In this document: piece by piece, positions 46,351 through 58,072 of the stretch
Layout: every line of letters starts with the position of its first letter
How positions within the stretch are numbered: position 1 is the stretch's first letter
Assembly (NCBI GenBank): GCA_035772405.1
Contig: JAYKKM010000047.1
Location: 4,203,501 to 4,267,500, forward strand
Source of the DNA: Chrysogorgia sp. JL179-B06
Taxonomy: Eukaryota > Cnidaria > Anthozoa > Scleralcyonacea > Chrysogorgiidae
Direction of reading: 5' to 3'
DNA: 64,000 nucleotides
Translations under genes and position numbers: made by a program
The notes under the pieces: model-generated
What the model was told of the DNA's origin: nothing
Seen by the model: only the letters and a program-made list of their open reading frames with translations
Database searches by the model: none

Positions 46351-48060
46351 TCGCTCTGAGATGACGTTGCGCTGCTGTAGACAGCAGCGTAGACGAGTGA
46401 AATGTCTGCGGTATAGTGTCCACGTTTCCGCACCGTAAAGTAGCGCTGATAGGATGACTGTGTTGTGAACACTTATCTTCGTCCGTGTCAATATATCATG
46501 AGATGAACACAGTCTTTTGTACAGTCTTCCGAAGGATGTAATTGCACACTGAATACGATTGTCAAGTTCTTTGTCAAGCTTGCAGTCACTGTCACTGTAC
46601 TGCCAATGTACAGTACGTAAGGCTCTCAGCAATGGCGAGAGGAGTGCCAGCGACCGTTATTGGAGTGGTGATTGAAGAGTGCACGAGAGCCATTACTTCA
46701 GTTTTCTTTGTGTTTATGGTGACACCAAACGACTCTGGTCAAATTTGGACATAATCCTTTACATGCAATTTTCCAAGCTAGCGACAAGTGCATCTGCGTA
46801 TTGAAACTTGCGTAGCAGAATGGTCGAACATTTAGAGTGAGATTGTAGACGCCTGAGATTGAACAGTGCGCCGTCTGTTCTGAAGCGAAGGTAGATCCCC
46901 TCGATGTCGTGCATGAAAAGTGATGCAGCGAATAGGGAGAAGAGAGTTGGGGCGAGGATACAACCTTGTTTGAATCCATTCCTGTATGGTATGTCTCGAG
47001 TTAAATCACCATCGATTGATATTCTGACACACATGTCATCATGGAGACATCTGAGAATGTTAATGAACTTTTGAGGGCATCCCATTTTCCCGACGATTAC
47101 CCACAATGCTTCACGATTGACAAGATCAAAAGCTTTGGTAAAGTCTACGAACGTCATGTATAACTGCTGATTTTGTTCCCTCGACTTTCCATAAGCTGTC
47201 TGAGTGAATATCATATCAGTGATTCCACGCCCTCTTCGAAAACCACACTGCGATTCAGGTAACACTGATTCTGCGATTGGCTCCAGCATTCCGTTTAACA
47301 TGATCAGGGCGAAGACCTTTCCATCGGGTCCAGCGCTTTTGTTACACTTGATCTGCCCGATTGCTTTCTCGACTTCTTCAATTGTCGGGACATCGGCGAG
47401 CGAATCTACGTCTTGAGAGCATTCCAGTCTGAATCCTGGTTCTCTTGTAGCTGGTCTGCGATATGATCTTGGAGTTCTGCTACAGTTACATTAGACTTCA
47501 ACTTGGAGACGCAGAATTTCTTCGGGACTTTCTGACATTTTGTTTTCCTGTTAGCTGGCTTTCTTATTTTCCGCAGGAGCACTTTCTAGAGCAGCAGACG
47601 GTGGTCACTCCAGCAATCTGCTCCACGCATTACTCTTGTGATGTCTCGCGCTTTTGTGATGATGAAATCGATGAGGTGCCAGTAATTTGTTTGCACAGAA
47701 TGACAGAAGAAGGTGTCTATTACTGTTTGTGTTGCCCACATCATGATGCGGTCCGAATGGCCGATGGGAAGTTCAGACAACTTGATGCTTGTTTTGATGG
47801 CATAGCCTACACCAGATTCACCCTTTTCAGATGGCGGTTTCTCTTGCCAGTAGAAAGTGTAGCCACCTGCCTTATCAGTAAGAGTCCCAAAGTCAGGGAT
47901 TCTGGTTTCGCTGAGGGCTGCATAATCGATGTTGTATCTTTACAATTCACAAGCTACTAGCGCGGTGCTTCTTTCAGGACGAACATTTCCTGGATTGTCA
48001 TTGAGTGTTCTCACGTTCCAGACCGCAAGTTTAAGTTACTTTCCATGATTTCGACCGCAT
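46143..48060 (-). mobile_element. APE-type LINE in carrier intron 3
   Basis: Read leftward: endonuclease start (AVWNVRTLNDNPGNVRPE and AALSETRIPDFG, about 48030-47880), endonuclease end HLIDFIITKARDITRVM and SDHRLL (about 47600), RT blocks VEKAIGQIKCNKSAGPDG (about 47370), ESQCGFRRGRGITDMIFTQ, YMTFVDFTKAFDLVNREALW and NGFKQGCILAPTLFSLFAA, then YADALVA where YADD is expected, and a thumb (LLYGAETWTLYRR) to 46294. The endonuclease lacks a middle segment between SELPIGHSDR and TNYWHLIDF. Frameshifts and the changed catalytic motif mean it is dead. Confidence 0.85.
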
Positions 48061-48485
48061 GAGTTGAGTATCCCTCAGCCGCGGTAAGCTGAGAAGATGC
48101 CGTGAGAGAGCGTTGTACAGTACCTCACCTTTTCTAGAGGCTTCCCCGGATTGAGGGCGTAACGGCCTCTAGCTTCCCCTTGGAGAAAATACAGAAGGAT
48201 TTTATCTCTCATTCTTTCCAGCGATTGTTGTAACCAAGTCGCCACCAACCAAACTATGCACTAGAGGCTTCCAGCGTACCAAGCCTGCCTCCGTCGTGGG
48301 TCATCCATATTGATAGACTTTTAAAACACAGACTGCATACACAGCCGTTAAAAAGACATGATCGTGTACTTCATGCCTGTGAGACTTGGCTTTCATTCTT
48401 ACAAACAGGTTTGCTGAACATTTTCGTTCCGTGAGGAACTTTAACACTATTTACAAGTAAATGGTTTGAACCTTGGAGTATCATT

Positions 48486-48672
48486 AGATGTGTGAAGTTG
48501 ATCATCCAGGTTGTTGTAGTCTTGAGATTTGAGAAAGACTGTTGTTGGTGACTGACGTTTCGAGTTGACTCTGAAGATGACCGCCGCTGAGTATGGATGG
48601 ATGAAACTTCAGTCACCAACAACAGTCTTTCTTAAGACTACAACAACCTGGACGACCAACTTCACACATCTA
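48486..48672. repeat. Hairpin of the 'GACGTTTCGAG' family
   Basis: AGATGTGTGAAGTTGATCAT and CCAGGTTGTTGTAGTCTT are mirrored at 48630-48672. GACGTTTCGAGTTGACTCTG AAGATGA lies near the tip. Confidence 0.75.
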
Positions 48673-49747
48673 ACTATTTACAAGCTTGCTTCAATGTGTG
48701 TATGATAACGAACAAATAAACTATTTATTTACTATTTCAACCCAAAACCTAACCCTTTTTACGGTCTTCCGAAGGTCGAGCGAAGCCGATAGTGACATAC
48801 TGGGCGCCATCTTCGTTAAAGGTCTCACAGAGTTATCCCATGTAACCTTTTCCTTTTTGATACCATGGGAGGGGATAAAGATCATAACTATTTGCCACGT
48901 TGTATCACGAACAGGAGTCGAATAAGTGCTCACAAGTCTCGATTTCGATATCGTAACTAGTGTGCATTGAAATGTTATGTAGTTTAACATGCACTATTTT
49001 CCTGGAGATATTATTTTTGAGACTGGGAGTTATTGATGTTCTAAAAGTGGCAGCGGGATATGGATCATCGTTACACATTGTTTTACACCTTAGTCAAATG
49101 TTTGTCGCATCAAAGCAGCCAATTAAAAAAAAAATCGTGAGGAAGAAGTTGGACTCGTTCAAAACTTGTTTTATCGTCTTACCCTTTGTATACGCTTTCA
49201 CGGGTTTTTTTACGGTTTTAGTTATAATGGTTGATACTTCAAGTGTTATTTTATTATGATGATTCTTACAGCATGTTATTATGAACAGCATTAACTGTGA
49301 AATAAGGTATACAGTATATTGTCTATATATCACATACTCACCTGAGATTGGGTGGGGTCAGGGTGAAGCAAGCAAGTATTATAGAGCAACAGGGACTGCT
49401 GAATGGCATGCAAGCAAAGATCGGCAGCAATACTGAAGTATACGCTGCACTGCTTGGCTTTGGAAAGTCCGCTGGCCAACTACATCCGCAGCTAACTTTG
49501 CCTAAACCCACTGATCTAAAAAATAATTGAGCTTTCTATTGTATCTGATGAGCTGATTTGAAGCCTGCATGTTTGCATAATGTAAATTGACGAGAGATCA
49601 TTAGAAGCTCCGAGTTTGCAAGTAAATCAAACTGTGACGCTCGCGAAATAGGTTTAGTGTCTGGCCAATATACATGTAGTTTCTTTGTTAACATTAAATG
49701 CATAAAATCTTGAACCTAATTTGACTGGATAATTTGAGCCAACGGCG

Positions 49748-49922
49748 GCCATTACTAAGGGACCAAAGTCGCAGTAAATCTGTAGGTAGGCCATGAATCG
49801 TTTTACCCAGTAATTTGAAAAATGTCTTCTGGTCCTCTTTATAGTAAAATTATTTTAATTTGTCGATGGTAAGAGTCCAACAAAAACCTCATAGGATCCT
49901 CGGTTGGTCCCTTAGTAATGGC
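49748..49922. repeat. MITE with GCCATTACTAAGGGACCAA ends
   Basis: The 19-bp ends are perfect inverted repeats about 135 bp apart. No coding capacity; flanking duplication not clear. Confidence 0.75.
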
Positions 49923-50330
49923 GGACTTCCGGCTTTATTTTCTGAACAATAGTTGCTCGATCCAGTCTTCTTTCGAAATCAGTGATTTAACCACATTATA
50001 TAATATATATAGCCAGAAACGTTTAATATTTCATGTTAAACCGCCTATGTACAGTTTATTTGCAAGCCATTATTGACATGTGTGTTTTATTTGTGTTTTC
50101 TGAACATTTTGGGTCAGTGAACGAGTGAGATTTTGTTCTTGCCACTCAAACATAAAATTCATATCTTTTTGTCATCGCGTAATATCCCCTTGGCATTGAT
50201 AACTTATAAGTATTTGCATTGGTTTTCATACAGACCGAACAAATGAAGTTAATATGAAAGAATTTGTTATATTGCTTTTGGTCCATATTTTCTTCATAGT
50301 TTTTAACTTTGTTTTGCTTAAGAGGTGTTA

Positions 50331-50659
50331 TTAAAGTGCATATAACGTCTGTGGGAATCAACATATATGTAATCTATGGATTCTCCTGAGAAAAATTGTA
50401 ATATATCTTGTCAGCTGAAAATTTCATCTTCATAGACTTTTTTGCTGTTGAAGTTGACGGAAATGACGTCATAGCGGAAATCTGTAACGAGGTTTTCAGA
50501 TAGACAGATGCCCGCTATGACATAATTTCCGTCAACTTTAACAGCAAAAAAGTCTATGAAGATGAAATTTTCAGCTGACAAGATATATTACAATTTATCT
50601 CAGGAGAATCCATAGATTACAAATATGTTAAATCCCCACAGACGTTATATGCACTTTAA
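50331..50659. repeat. 329-bp foldback MITE
   Basis: TTAAAGTGCATATAACGTCT GTGGG at the left is mirrored at 50636-50659; the arms extend to ACGGAAAT(G/T)ACGTCATAGCGG around a loop of about 40 bp. Shares inner sequence (TGTAATATATCTTGTC, GGAAATGACGTCA) with 62399-62790. Confidence 0.8.
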
Positions 50660-51004
50660 GTTTACTTGTTTTTATCTATGACTTCATGTTATTCAAATCA
50701 GCTTTTGTGCTTAAAATCATCGAATCATCATTAATTACGTTCTAATTAGGCAATTTGTTTTTATCAATCTTTCCTAAATCATTTACGTGTTTTTAAGTAT
50801 GACTTCATGTCTGTTTCTACGATTCAAAATTACCTTTTGTGCTTAAAATCATCGAGAAGTTATTACTTAAACTGGCTGGTCTGTACGAAAAACTCAGTGC
50901 ATTGCTAGGTAGCCAATCAGTGTGTGTTATTTTGAATACAGTCCGCATATGATCTACTACGTTTTTCATACGTTTTACAAATATGTTGCTTTGTGTATTT
51001 CTAG

Positions 51005-51072
51005 GATGCTTTAATGAAGATTGTTCGTTATGAAGGTTTAGCTGCACTGTGGAATGGATTGACACCAGCAAT
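51005..51072 (+). CDS. SLC25A40: SLC25A39/40-like carrier, exon 4
   Basis: Acceptor ATTTCTAG, phase 0. It encodes DALMKIVRYEGLAALWNGLT PA, the matrix helix and [YWF]xG-type segment that follows helix 1 in carriers (pattern DAFxKIxRxEGxxxLWSGLPPT). Donor GCAAT|GTATGT leaves two bases. Confidence 0.9.
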
Positions 51073-51429
51073 GTATGTCTCGTATATTTTCATTACATAC
51101 TATCGTTACTGTCTGTAATACTGTGTCTACTGGAACAGTAAACTATTTGTTACAGTAGCTACACCACAATGTTATCATCGAATATAGAGTATCTGTTTAC
51201 CGAGCACAGCATGGTATTACTTAATAATAACAATTATTATTATAGTAACCTTTACGGTAAGCTCTATTAAAAATACACATAGGTGTGGTAGCAGCTCATG
51301 CTATAGCACAACCATGGACAAAGTTAACTATCACAAATAAAATTAATTAGAAATATTAAAACAGTATATTAAGTTCGAGCACATCTTATATATAAAATAG
51401 TCAAATAAAGTAAAATGTCAAATCTTAAA

Positions 51430-53870
51430 TGTTCTCAGGATATGGACTGAGCTGGTCAACACCGCCTTCCTCGTTTCCCTAAGTGTACGTTCTAAGTACG
51501 GCTTGTCAACTAGTTCCCCAATCTGTGGTGGCAAATTGTTGGAATAGGCCCCAAGCACGTCAATAATCACATTGATCTGTTGAATCTGAAATCCACTCTA
51601 TTACAGAGACCACTTTCCTCTCCTTGTGGATGTAGATTGCATCTGGCTTGTTAAATTGCGTCGAGATGTCAGTATGGATTGGCATATTCCACAATAGTTT
51701 TACTTCGCTGGATTCATAGACGACCTCGGGTGACTTGACTGTATACCATGGTGGTCGGTTATCAATCAGTCTATGTTGATAGAGGAGTGTGAAGAATAGG
51801 ACTTTCATTGCTTAATCATGCCTATTTATGTAGTCATAAGGAGCAAGTTGGGAACATCCAGAGAGTACATGTGCAATCGTTTCGTCCGATGCTCCACACA
51901 TACGGCATTTGGCATCTGATTCAGGGCATCTGTTTAGTATATTTCCATACACCTTAGTTGGAAATGTTTGATGGTACAGTAGATTTCTTCAACAGCTGCC
52001 ACAGTATAGGAGGGGCACACCTTCCACCGGGACATCCATTCAATCCAACTTGGGTCAATCTGTCCGTCTTCTTCTCTCACCTTCCATAAATAGCCTTGCC
52101 AAGGTTTTGTTAATCTTTCTCTCTTCAAGATTTCTTTTCGGAATTTTTTCCAGATTTTCCCCACAGGTTTCAGATCGCCATCTGTAATAATGGTTGAACT
52201 TGATCCATTTATGGTGACTCTTCCTCTTTCAGAGAAATCCAGATCCAATCCTTGTTCAGTCGCATACTCTTGAGCATCTTTGAAGACTGATCTTCTGCCA
52301 TTTATTTCTGTATCACTCTCCCTCGTGCTGACTGCTTGGATTCTCTCGTCTTTACTTGTGTTGGAGATACAAGGAAGGAAGAGTAATGATCGGATGTCTT
52401 GAACCACTTTGACTCAGAATAGATCTTGTTTCGAATTTCAGAATAGGTCGCGTTTCCGGAGTTTTTCCATTTGGAAAGTAAGTGCATGGGTTCATTATGT
52501 AAGAAAATTTACTCAGGGCAAACGTGTTCGGTTCAATGATTCGATTTTCGTCAGAGAAGGGACTTTTCCAGATGAGCCACATCCTTCTCAAATATTCTGT
52601 TGAACATTCCTCCCAAATTTTGTCCACTAGCTGTTTCTCATTCTCGGCAATTCCTAAAAACTTATAACAATCACCGTCCTTCATGGATCTGATTATCTTT
52701 GATTCAAGTTGGAGATCCTCTCCCATCGAACTCTTTCCTCGGACAATGTGGGATGTCGCACATTTTCTTTCTCCCATATCCAAACCAGCATCTTCAAGGC
52801 ATCTGTTGGTGGCAATAAGAGACGCTGCTAACTTCTGGCTAGACTTTTCATACTGCTTTAGGTCGTCGATAAACAGGAGATGCGTGATCTTCTCTTTTAC
52901 TGGGGCTGAAAGCTGATAGCCATCTTTTGCACTGGCTCTCCTGCTAGGCATTGAGGCACATAACAAATAACTTTGGGCATAGAGAGGATACCTTGGATCC
53001 CCTTGGAGGATACCTCTCTTGAGCTTTATAGAATCAGTAATGATGCGGCCTTCCTGCGATCGAATTGATAACTTGATATTCCAGGCGTTAACCAGCTGCA
53101 TGATCGATCGTTGAAGCTTTACTGGGAGTTTGTGTAGTTCTAAGATCATCTGTAGCCATCCATGATCCACTGTGTCATAGGATTTACGCACATCAACCCA
53201 AGCACAGGAAGCATTTTTCTTTCTCTGTTTGGCCTCTTCCAAAAACCGCACCGTCTATTAAGATGTTATCCAATGTGCCTCTACACCCCTTCTTTGCCCC
53301 TCTTTGGTCAATCTGCATGAAATTTATTTCCTCGAGATGGGTGTCAGTGAACTGTAATAGAACGGACGTGTACCACTTGTCGATTGTGTTTAAACAGGTA
53401 ATTGGCATGTGGTATTCACTGCAGAATTCTTCTGGTTTCGGGACTAAAGGCGTTTTCCTTCACAAAACCAATTCGTCGAATATATCTTCATGTATGATTG
53501 GACGCACAGGAGGTACTTCAGCGAAAAGTTAGCTATCTTGTCAGGGCAAGGAGCTGCCCAATTCTTCTTCATGGAAATAGCTTTTCTCAAGTTCTTATTA
53601 TCAATCGTCAAATTTTCTTCCGTCGCATCCATTCTTACAACATTGTTTAAAGCAAGTTGTACTTCATTCAGTCATTTACCATTTGGGTTTAGTGTACCGT
53701 CCGTTTCCCAGAGTGATCTCCAGTATCCTTCAGCCTCTTCCTTTGATAAATATTCGCCTTCCTCATTTTCTTTCTCTTGGCTGGCAAATTTACATCTCGG
53801 TCTTACATTATCAGGATCGTTGGTTAAAATTCACTTGTACCTGCACAATATACAAATCAAATTCCAGTAG
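51430..53870 (-). mobile_element. LINE with restriction-like endonuclease (R2/R4-type group)
   Basis: In carrier intron 4. Read leftward: KNWAAPCPDKIANFSLKYL (about 53540), MPITCLNTIDKWYTS and QRGAKKGCRGTLDNILID (about 53300), the open RT core 53251-52400 (WVDVRKSYDTVDHGWL, GILQGDPRYPL, THLLFIDDLKQY in place of YADD, DAGLDMGERKCA), a linker to 51934 (IEWMSRWKVC), then CRMCGASDETIAHVLSGC (about 51900), and an endonuclease-like end with NKPDAIYIHKERKVVSVIEW and LPPQIGELVDKPYLERTLR to about 51440. C-terminal Cys/His plus PD..E order marks the RLE class. Several frameshifts. Confidence 0.85.
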
Positions 53871-54004
53871 ACACGTGTACGCACGGCGAACCTATTTTTT
53901 CTATAAATGGAATTACTGAAGTGCTCGCTAGAGTTGCTTGATTATTCGCGGATGTGTGAGCTTCTAAAGTGAATAAGAAGCTTCAATGTTTTTTACTTGT
54001 ATAG

Positions 54005-54129
54005 AGTTATGTCTGTACCTGCTACAGTAATCTATTTCACGATATATGACCGACTGAAAGTTGTTTATGGCTTCAAGCCAGGTGAAATGAATATTTTTTC
54101 ACCCATGCTTGCTGGAATCAGTGCAAGAG
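54005..54129 (+). CDS. SLC25A40: SLC25A39/40-like carrier, exon 5
   Basis: Acceptor TTGTATAG; A completes ATA. It encodes VMSVPATVIYFTIYDRLKVV, helix 2 with the group-typical VPATVIYF, then YGFKPGEMNIFSPMLAGISA R leading to helix 3. Donor AGAG|GTAAGA leaves one base. Confidence 0.92.
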
Positions 54130-54330
54130 GTAAGATTCTGTAACGCTGAACCGACGTAGAAACAGCATCTTTCTTTGCCTTGGTTGTTGTTATAAATGTT
54201 TTGAAATAATTTTTGCGGACAAATGTCCTATTTATACAATATCCTTTTTGTACAATGTCCTTTTTATATGTCACCGCGTGGTTTTTCAACAGCAAAATCG
54301 CAATGCAATTTTATTTTTCTGGGTTTGTAG
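54130..54330. other. Carrier intron 5, 201 bp
   Basis: The shortest intron in the window. No element recognised. Confidence 0.6.
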
Positions 54331-54408
54331 CTTTTGCTGTTGGATGTATATCACCCATTGAAATGATACGTGTCAAGTTGCAGTCAAGAAAACATTACAA
54401 GTATGGAG
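54331..54408 (+). CDS. SLC25A40: SLC25A39/40-like carrier, exon 6
   Basis: Acceptor GGTTTGTAG; CT completes GCT. It encodes AFAVGCISPIEMIRVKLQSR KHYKYG, the second carrier signature PxExxR (P-I-E-M-I-R) at the end of helix 3. Use of Glu and Arg instead of Asp and Lys is typical for repeat 2 of this group (SPLELIRTKMQS). Donor GGAG|GTATGG. Confidence 0.92.
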
Positions 54409-54424
54409 GTATGGATAACAACTA

Positions 54425-55115
54425 TAAATACGAATCTGCAATAATCCCCTCGCTCACCTTTTCTACCACTACCCCCACCCCACCCCTAGAGTTTCTTGGA
54501 TCCATGGTCCCCAGTGCCCAGACCGCATCTGTCGATAACAAATCCCAAAAGGCCGGTTCGTCGTCGTAACAGTATAACAGTATTTCAGATACGTACGTAG
54601 ATTTTCAACGTTATCTCGGACAATATATTTACTCGATTTCAATTCTGAAAATAGTTTTGGAATTACCGAGTCTAAATACATAACATCCGTGTTTATTATA
54701 TTACGAGAACGTGCATACCCTTCGTAAAAACGGTTTATGTACTTAGAAATTATTCGGCAATCAGCCAGCCCGGCCCAGCCGCCTCGTCGTACAGTATATT
54801 ATTTCGAACGTTATCTCGATCAAGTCTAAATACATAACACTCGTACCTATTATATTACGCAAACGTGTATATCCTTCGTAAAAACCTCTTTATGTAGTTC
54901 GCCAGATCACCACTCGCCAATAGCCGCCCTTCGCAACATTGCTCAAATATTGTCCGATTTAAACGGATCACTCAAAACGACTTTTTACTTTCTTATAAGG
55001 AGTTATATATATATATATATATAAATATATATATAAATACAAATCGTTTGTGAGAAGTGAGAAATGCATCCCTGCCGCGGTGAGATTATCACCCTCGCTT
55101 GTGAGGGGATGGAGA
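54425..55115 (+). repeat. 185-bp-repeat family, diverged copy
   Basis: Opens AATACGAATCTGCAATAATC CCCTCGCTCACC, then CGTTATCTCGGACAATATA units at about 54608 and 54810, and ends with CCCTCGCTTGTGAGGGGATG. A one-base insertion in the first unit (TATATTTACTCGA) breaks the reading frame that is open in other copies. Confidence 0.7.
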
Positions 55116-55340
55116 GTATGATATGGGGTGTGAAATAACCAGTTCCCCTAGGCCCCTAGGAACCCAGGGGCGCTGGAAGATACTTAGGGAAGTCGTTCAA
55201 TACTTCGGAAAGTCGTTCAAAAAGGGAATATCTATTCCAGGCACGTTCTGTGTCTACTGGAGCAGTAGACCACTATGTTATCAAATTGAGTATTTGTTTG
55301 ATAAAACGTGTTGTGCTGCGTAGACAGTGTAGAAATACAA

Positions 55341-55500
55341 ATCAAATATCTAAAAAGGTTGGTATACTGCCGAAATAGCGTGTAAATAGTCTAACGTTTC
55401 GAGCGAAGACCCTTCATCAGAGAGTGAAACGAAGGGCCTTCGCTCGAAACGTTAGACAACTTACACACTATTTCGGCAGTGCACCAACCTTTTATTTGAT
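55341..55500. repeat. Hairpin of the 'ACGTTTCGAGC' family
   Basis: AAAAAGGTTGGTATACTGCC GAAATAG...TCTAACGTTTCGAGCGAAG is mirrored by CTTCGCTCGAAACGTTAGAC AACTTACACACTATTTCGGC. The CCTTCATCAGAGAGTG tip resembles that of 32656-32828. Confidence 0.8.
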
Positions 55501-56885
55501 TTGAGTATTTGTTTGCTTACTTGTTCGTTCACCGAAAAGCACACCTATAGTCACACCTATAGACACACCTATAGAACACCTATAGACGGTTTTTATAAAT
55601 AGCGGATTTGCATGGAAACGAGGTCGTGGGCTTTAAATAAAACAAACAAACCTCAGGGGAAAGTTTTTAATGTCCGTCGGCGAGGAAACTTTTGTGTTTG
55701 ATTCTGAAATTGCTTCGGTCTTGCCTTAGTTTTTATCAGCAGTTATTAGAAAACGAAGTTAAAATGTTTTATATTCTTTAGAAATGTTTTTGAAGCTTTT
55801 AAAAATAAAAGCGTAGTATTTTCCCGTAATATTTTACACACTCGAACTTTTTATTTTCAACTCTAGTTTTTATTTTATCAATTACGCCACTGGAAAGTTT
55901 TGCAGTTTAATCCCAGTTCCTCGTCAAGGCGGCCAAATTATAATGGTTCATATAGGTGCGGTATACCTTTGTGCCCTTCAAGATCTGAAAGTAACCAAAA
56001 TTCCGTTACATTTTCAACTTTGCTAAGGAAAGAAATTAAAACAACAATGGCTAATGCGTATACGAAGGCCTGAGGATTCACAAATATTATTACAAAAATC
56101 ATTGCAAAAAGAGCAGTGCCAAAGTGAATGTACATGCGCGAACGTTTGACCTTAGGACATCCTGTCCAGAAATCAAAATCACGAGCGCTGACTAAAATAG
56201 TAATCTCATTCCATTCTCTTCTTCTGTGTTTCATTTGACCGTAAACCTATAAAAAACCCAAATATTTCTTAGTTTTTCCTTCCTCCGAAGTCATATCGTT
56301 GGACGGCTCGTCGAGAGGTAGTAAACGTTATAGCTCTGAAGCGTAAAAGTAAGTTCATGATTCGTGTTTTGATTTTCGAAAACTAAAAAGTCACTAGAGG
56401 TCATGCACCTAATTAATTCTAAAGAATTCGACTTACTTCATCATCGTCCTGGTACTGTACGGCGGGGAGTTCATTCTAAACCTTGAAAATCGAAAGCGTA
56501 ACAGTAACACCAAACCTTCAATATTTCGTGCATCTACGGCCAGTGTGCGCGTGACAGTTCTATTATCTTTGGAGATGTAAAACGTTCGAGGTTCTGCGGT
56601 TCTTAGCTTTAGTAATAGTTTCTCCGATTCAGTCTGAAATCCGCTTTCCGCCGTCCTTCATAGTTTCACGCTAAGTATACATATCGAATACTGTACAGAG
56701 GTTTCATAGCAGGCTACGTTTCAAAAATAGACGTCTGTGTCTAGAAAATGTCGCCACAAAATTACATATAAAGTGTCGCCCGAAAATTACAGTACACCAA
56801 AAATAGCCAGCGGTACGAGGAAAAACAGACGGTGGTAAACCGCCGGTAACCGCCTATTAATGAAGACTTTGCTGTAAAATATTTG

Positions 56886-57003
56886 TGTAGTGCCGAAATA
56901 GTGTGTAGAAGGTCGTTACCTTTCACTCTCTGACGAAGGGCCAGCGCTCGAAATATTAGACAACTTACATACTATTTCGGAAGTACCGAAGGCAGTACAC
57001 CAC
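56886..57003. repeat. Degraded hairpin of the 'ACGTTTCGAGC' family
   Basis: GTGCCGAAATAGTGTGTAGA, CTCTCTGACGAAGGGCC, CGCTCGAAATATTAGACAAC and TTACATACTATTTCGG match 55341-55500 with many changes. Confidence 0.65.
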
Positions 57004-57124
57004 GGGTTTTCCCCCGATTTTTTAGCCTGGCTTCACGCTAGATAGTATGTAAACTTTTGACTGCTGGACAATGCTTACGCGTCATAGACCCTAGCCAATC
57101 AGCATCGTAGCACTGCTCCTTTAA

Positions 57125-57574
57125 AGTGTCTATGAAGTGAAAAACTCGCTAGCATTTATTTTTATCTAACGAACAAAGTAGCACGGCAGGAATGTTCACT
57201 GAAAAGTTCAAGTGAATCTGCTGCATAGTCTTCGAGCTATCAACTCTCAAAGTTTGTCCATTGGCATAGTTTAACGTTACAAATTAGGGAAAGACTGGGA
57301 TTGAATATATGTGGTATATGACGTATGCAGGTGGATCATTAATGTTCAAATCCATTGTTCTTATGCATAGTAAGTACACCTGCATACGTCACAAGACAAC
57401 GAACCGCGCGTTTCAGATTTCACCATAAACATTTAGCCATGCCAATCTTTGAGAGTTGATAACTCGAAGACTCTGCAGCAGATTCACTTGAAATGTTCAG
57501 TGTATGCTCCTGCCGTGCTACTTTGTCCGTTAAAGCAAAAAAAATGCTAGCGAATTTTTCACTTCATAGACACT
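57125..57574. repeat. 450-bp foldback MITE
   Basis: AGTGTCTATGAAGTGAAAAA is mirrored at the right end. Internal pairs are AGTAGCACGGCAGGA, TTCAAGTGAATCTGCTGCA and ATCAACTCTCAAAG. Confidence 0.75.
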
Positions 57575-57973
57575 AAAAAGCTGTTGAAATGATTACAGAA
57601 AGCCATTGAACCATATTATACAGCTGTGTTCGTTTCACTAAAATAAATATACGAGTTTACGTTCATTGGACTCGTTTAGTCTTACTTTTACATCTACATT
57701 CACAGGCCACAGCCCACAAGTCAACTTCCGGTAGGTACGCATTGCGTACCTATTTTTGCAGGTGTTCTTAAAATACGCGGCTATGGTGTGATACCTAAGA
57801 TCAAGTAGTTTATACCGATTTTCTCCTTTGTTAATATTGATCTTTAACCTCGACTTTGCATTTTCCAACAGAACTATTTTAGCTCTCGCTTACCTTGAGG
57901 ATAAGACGTGGAGGTCCTCGTATTTTGATGTGTATTTTACACCAATAACGTGTTCGCTTTTTTACTGTTACAG

Positions 57974-58072
57974 AACTCGTCGAGGTTGTAAGAACAGCCG
58001 TAAAACAAGGTGGTGTAACGTCCCTGTGGCAAGGGCTAGGACCGTCGTTGTATAGAGATATCCCATTTTCAG
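57974..58072 (+). CDS. SLC25A40: SLC25A39/40-like carrier, exon 7
   Basis: Acceptor ACTGTTACAG; AA completes GAA. It encodes ELVEVVRTAVKQGGVTSLWQ, the matrix helix of repeat 2, then GLGPSLYRDIPFS, the group-typical G(W)xPTxLRDVPFSA that opens helix 4. Donor TCAG|GTTTGT. Confidence 0.92.

Larger units (their letters stand above)
48061..51004. other. Rest of carrier intron 3
   Basis: Holds the hairpin at 48486-48672 and the MITEs at 49748-49922 and 50331-50659. Around 48120-48260 the DNA continues the LINE 5' side without clear motifs. Other parts are unremarkable. Confidence 0.5.
54409..57973. other. Carrier intron 6
   Basis: 3.6 kb with a broken copy of the 185-bp-repeat family and three foldbacks listed separately. 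55501-56880 shows a short CACCTATAGA tandem (55545-55580) but no exon; the 98-codon - frame at 55938-56234 has hydrophobic stretches but no recognised family. Confidence 0.5.
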
